A model generated the notes under the pieces. The model had not been told where the DNA came from and searched no databases. It worked only from the letters and a program-made list of their open reading frames with translations. From an uncultured Eubacteriales bacterium (GTDB lineage: Bacteria > Bacillota > Clostridia > Oscillospirales > Oscillospiraceae): a DNA stretch of 19,458 nt. Where the stretch lies: assembly GCA_900548795.1 (NCBI GenBank), contig URLT01000030.1:1-19458 (forward strand). Direction: 5' to 3'. Made by a program: the position numbers and the translations under genes. Positions 18,364 through 19,458 of this stretch are shown piece by piece. Within the stretch, counting starts at the first letter, position 1. The number at the start of each line of letters is the position of its first letter.

Positions 18364-19458
18364 ATGCCGATCTATGCCGACAACGCCGCAACGACACAAA
18401 TGAGCCGCGTCGCGCTCGACGCGATGCTTCCCTATATGCAGACCGTATTTGCCAACCCCTCGAGCCTGCACTCACCTGGCCAGCGCGCGAAGGAGGCGCT
18501 GACCGAAGCCCGCGAGACGGTCGCCGCCTGCCTGAACGCCTCGCCCAAGGAGATCTACTTCACCTCCGGCGGCAGTGAGGCGGACAATCAGGCGCTGCTG
18601 TCCATGGCCGCGCTGGGCGTGCGCAGGGGCAAAAAGCACATTATTTCGACCGCCTTTGAGCACCACGCCGTGCTGCACACGCTGAAAAAGCTCGAAAAGC
18701 AGGGCTTCGAGGTCGAGCTGCTGCCGGTCGGCCTGACCGGCACGGTCACGGCTGAGCAGGTCGCCGCCGCGCTCCGCCCGGATACCTGCCTCGTGACGGT
18801 CATGTACGCCAACAACGAGATCGGCTCGATCCTGCCCATCGCGGAGATCGGCGCGGTCTGCCGCGCGCACGGCGTGCCCTTCCACACCGACGCCGTGCAG
18901 GCCGCCGGGCATCTGCCCATCGACGTGCAGGCGCAGAGCATCGACCTGCTGTCGCTTTCGGCGCATAAGTTCCACGGGCCGAAGGGCATCGGCGTGCTCT
19001 ATGCCAAGCAGGGGCTGCCGCTGGTCAACGTGATCGAGGGCGGCGCACAGGAGCGCGGCAAGCGCGCCGGCACCGAGAACATCCCCGCCATCATGGGCAT
19101 GGCTGCCGCCCTTGAGGAGGCGTGCGCGCACATCGATGAAAACGCGGCAAAGGTCTCCGCCCTGCGCGACCGGCTCATCGAGGGGCTGTCCAAAATTCCG
19201 CACTGTGCGCTGAACGGCGACCCCACCAGCCGTCTGCCCGGCAACGTGAGCTTCTGCTTTGAGGGCATCGAGGGCGAGAGCCTGCTGCTGCTGCTCGACG
19301 CGAAGGGCATCAGCGCGTCGTCCGGCTCTGCCTGCACATCCGGCTCGCTCGACCCCAGCCATGTGCTGCTGGCCATCGGCCGGCCGCACGAGGTCGCGCA
19401 CGGTTCGCTGCGCCTGACCATCTGCGAGGACAACACCGAAGAGGAAATCGACTATATC
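18364..19458 (+). CDS. nifS: Cysteine desulfurase (NifS/IscS type, 3' partial)
   Basis: A pyridoxal-phosphate enzyme that takes sulfur from cysteine to a persulfide for Fe-S cluster assembly and possibly tRNA thiolation. 365 residues are visible, with the frame still open at the window end. The N-terminus YADNAATT is typical. H100, D176, Q179, PLP-binding K202 in SAHKFHGPKG, and active-site C324 in SSGSACTSGSLDPSHVL all occur at a constant offset of 4 from E. coli IscS H104/D180/Q183/K206/C328 (recalled numbering), with the long group I cysteine loop. Start: ATG 18364 with AAAGG about 9 nt upstream; an in-frame ATG at 18355 (adding MTA) is also possible. The usual partner iscU would lie beyond the window. 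NifS and IscS names are not distinguishable here. Confidence 0.95.
   Translation, partial: MPIYADNAATTQMSRVALDAMLPYMQTVFANPSSLHSPGQRAKEALTEARETVAACLNASPKEIYFTSGGSEADNQALLSMAALGVRRGKKHIISTAFEHHAVLHTLKKLEKQGFEVELLPVGLTGTVTAEQVAAALRPDTCLVTVMYANNEIGSILPIAEIGAVCRAHGVPFHTDAVQAAGHLPIDVQAQSIDLLSLSAHKFHGPKGIGVLYAKQGLPLVNVIEGGAQERGKRAGTENIPAIMGMAAALEEACAHIDENAAKVSALRDRLIEGLSKIPHCALNGDPTSRLPGNVSFCFEGIEGESLLLLLDAKGISASSGSACTSGSLDPSHVLLAIGRPHEVAHGSLRLTICEDNTEEEIDYI

Overview
The window looks like chromosomal DNA from a GC-rich, low-spore-type Firmicute of class Clostridia, probably Oscillospiraceae-like. This is inferred from clostridial-type YidC, Jag and L34 proteins, strong AGGAGG ribosome binding sites, consensus sigma-A promoters with 17-18 bp spacers, and coding DNA with GC-rich third positions. 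No species can be named from the sequence alone.

Layout. (1) 1-5110: a BMP-type nucleoside/purine ABC importer, made of a substrate-binding protein (5' end outside the window) with its own terminator, then a separately promoted ATPase-permease-permease operon closed by a strong terminator. (2) 5111-6371: a visibly AT-richer island with an XRE repressor divergent from two small genes of unknown function, one a five-cysteine zinc-ribbon-like protein. It ends in a bidirectional terminator shared with prfC. (3) 6475-9760: prfC (release factor RF3, minus strand), divergent from a small three-helix membrane protein that overlaps a D-2-hydroxyacid dehydrogenase gene by 4 bp (ATGA). (4) 9766-11594: a minus-strand pair (88-aa protein plus a 79-aa sigma-region-4-only protein), divergent from an unusual reading frame joining an XRE DNA-binding domain to a complete TadA tRNA adenosine deaminase. 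tadA also has its own promoter and ribosome binding site inside that frame. (5) 11595-13464: a membrane-anchored TPR / beta-sandwich / leucine-rich-repeat protein driven by a fully consensus promoter. (6) 13465-14605: non-coding DNA carrying a 160-bp IS5-type MITE with a 4-bp target duplication, then a TetR regulator with a palindromic operator over its own promoter. (7) 14827-17997: the conserved minus-strand cluster rpmH-rnpA-yidD-yidC-jag. (8) 18246-end: a cysteine desulfurase cut by the window end.

Functional threads. The first operon imports nucleosides. prfC, tadA, rpmH and rnpA serve translation and tRNA maturation. YidD, YidC and Jag serve membrane protein insertion and RNA binding. 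The cysteine desulfurase supplies sulfur for Fe-S clusters and possibly tRNA thiolation. The most unusual items are the XRE-TadA frame with a nested tadA start, the sigma-region-4-only pair facing it across a repeat-rich shared promoter region, and the intact MITE. Several starts were moved to TTG or internal ATG codons because the ribosome binding site or promoter position demands it. No tRNA, rRNA, CRISPR array or intact transposase gene was seen.
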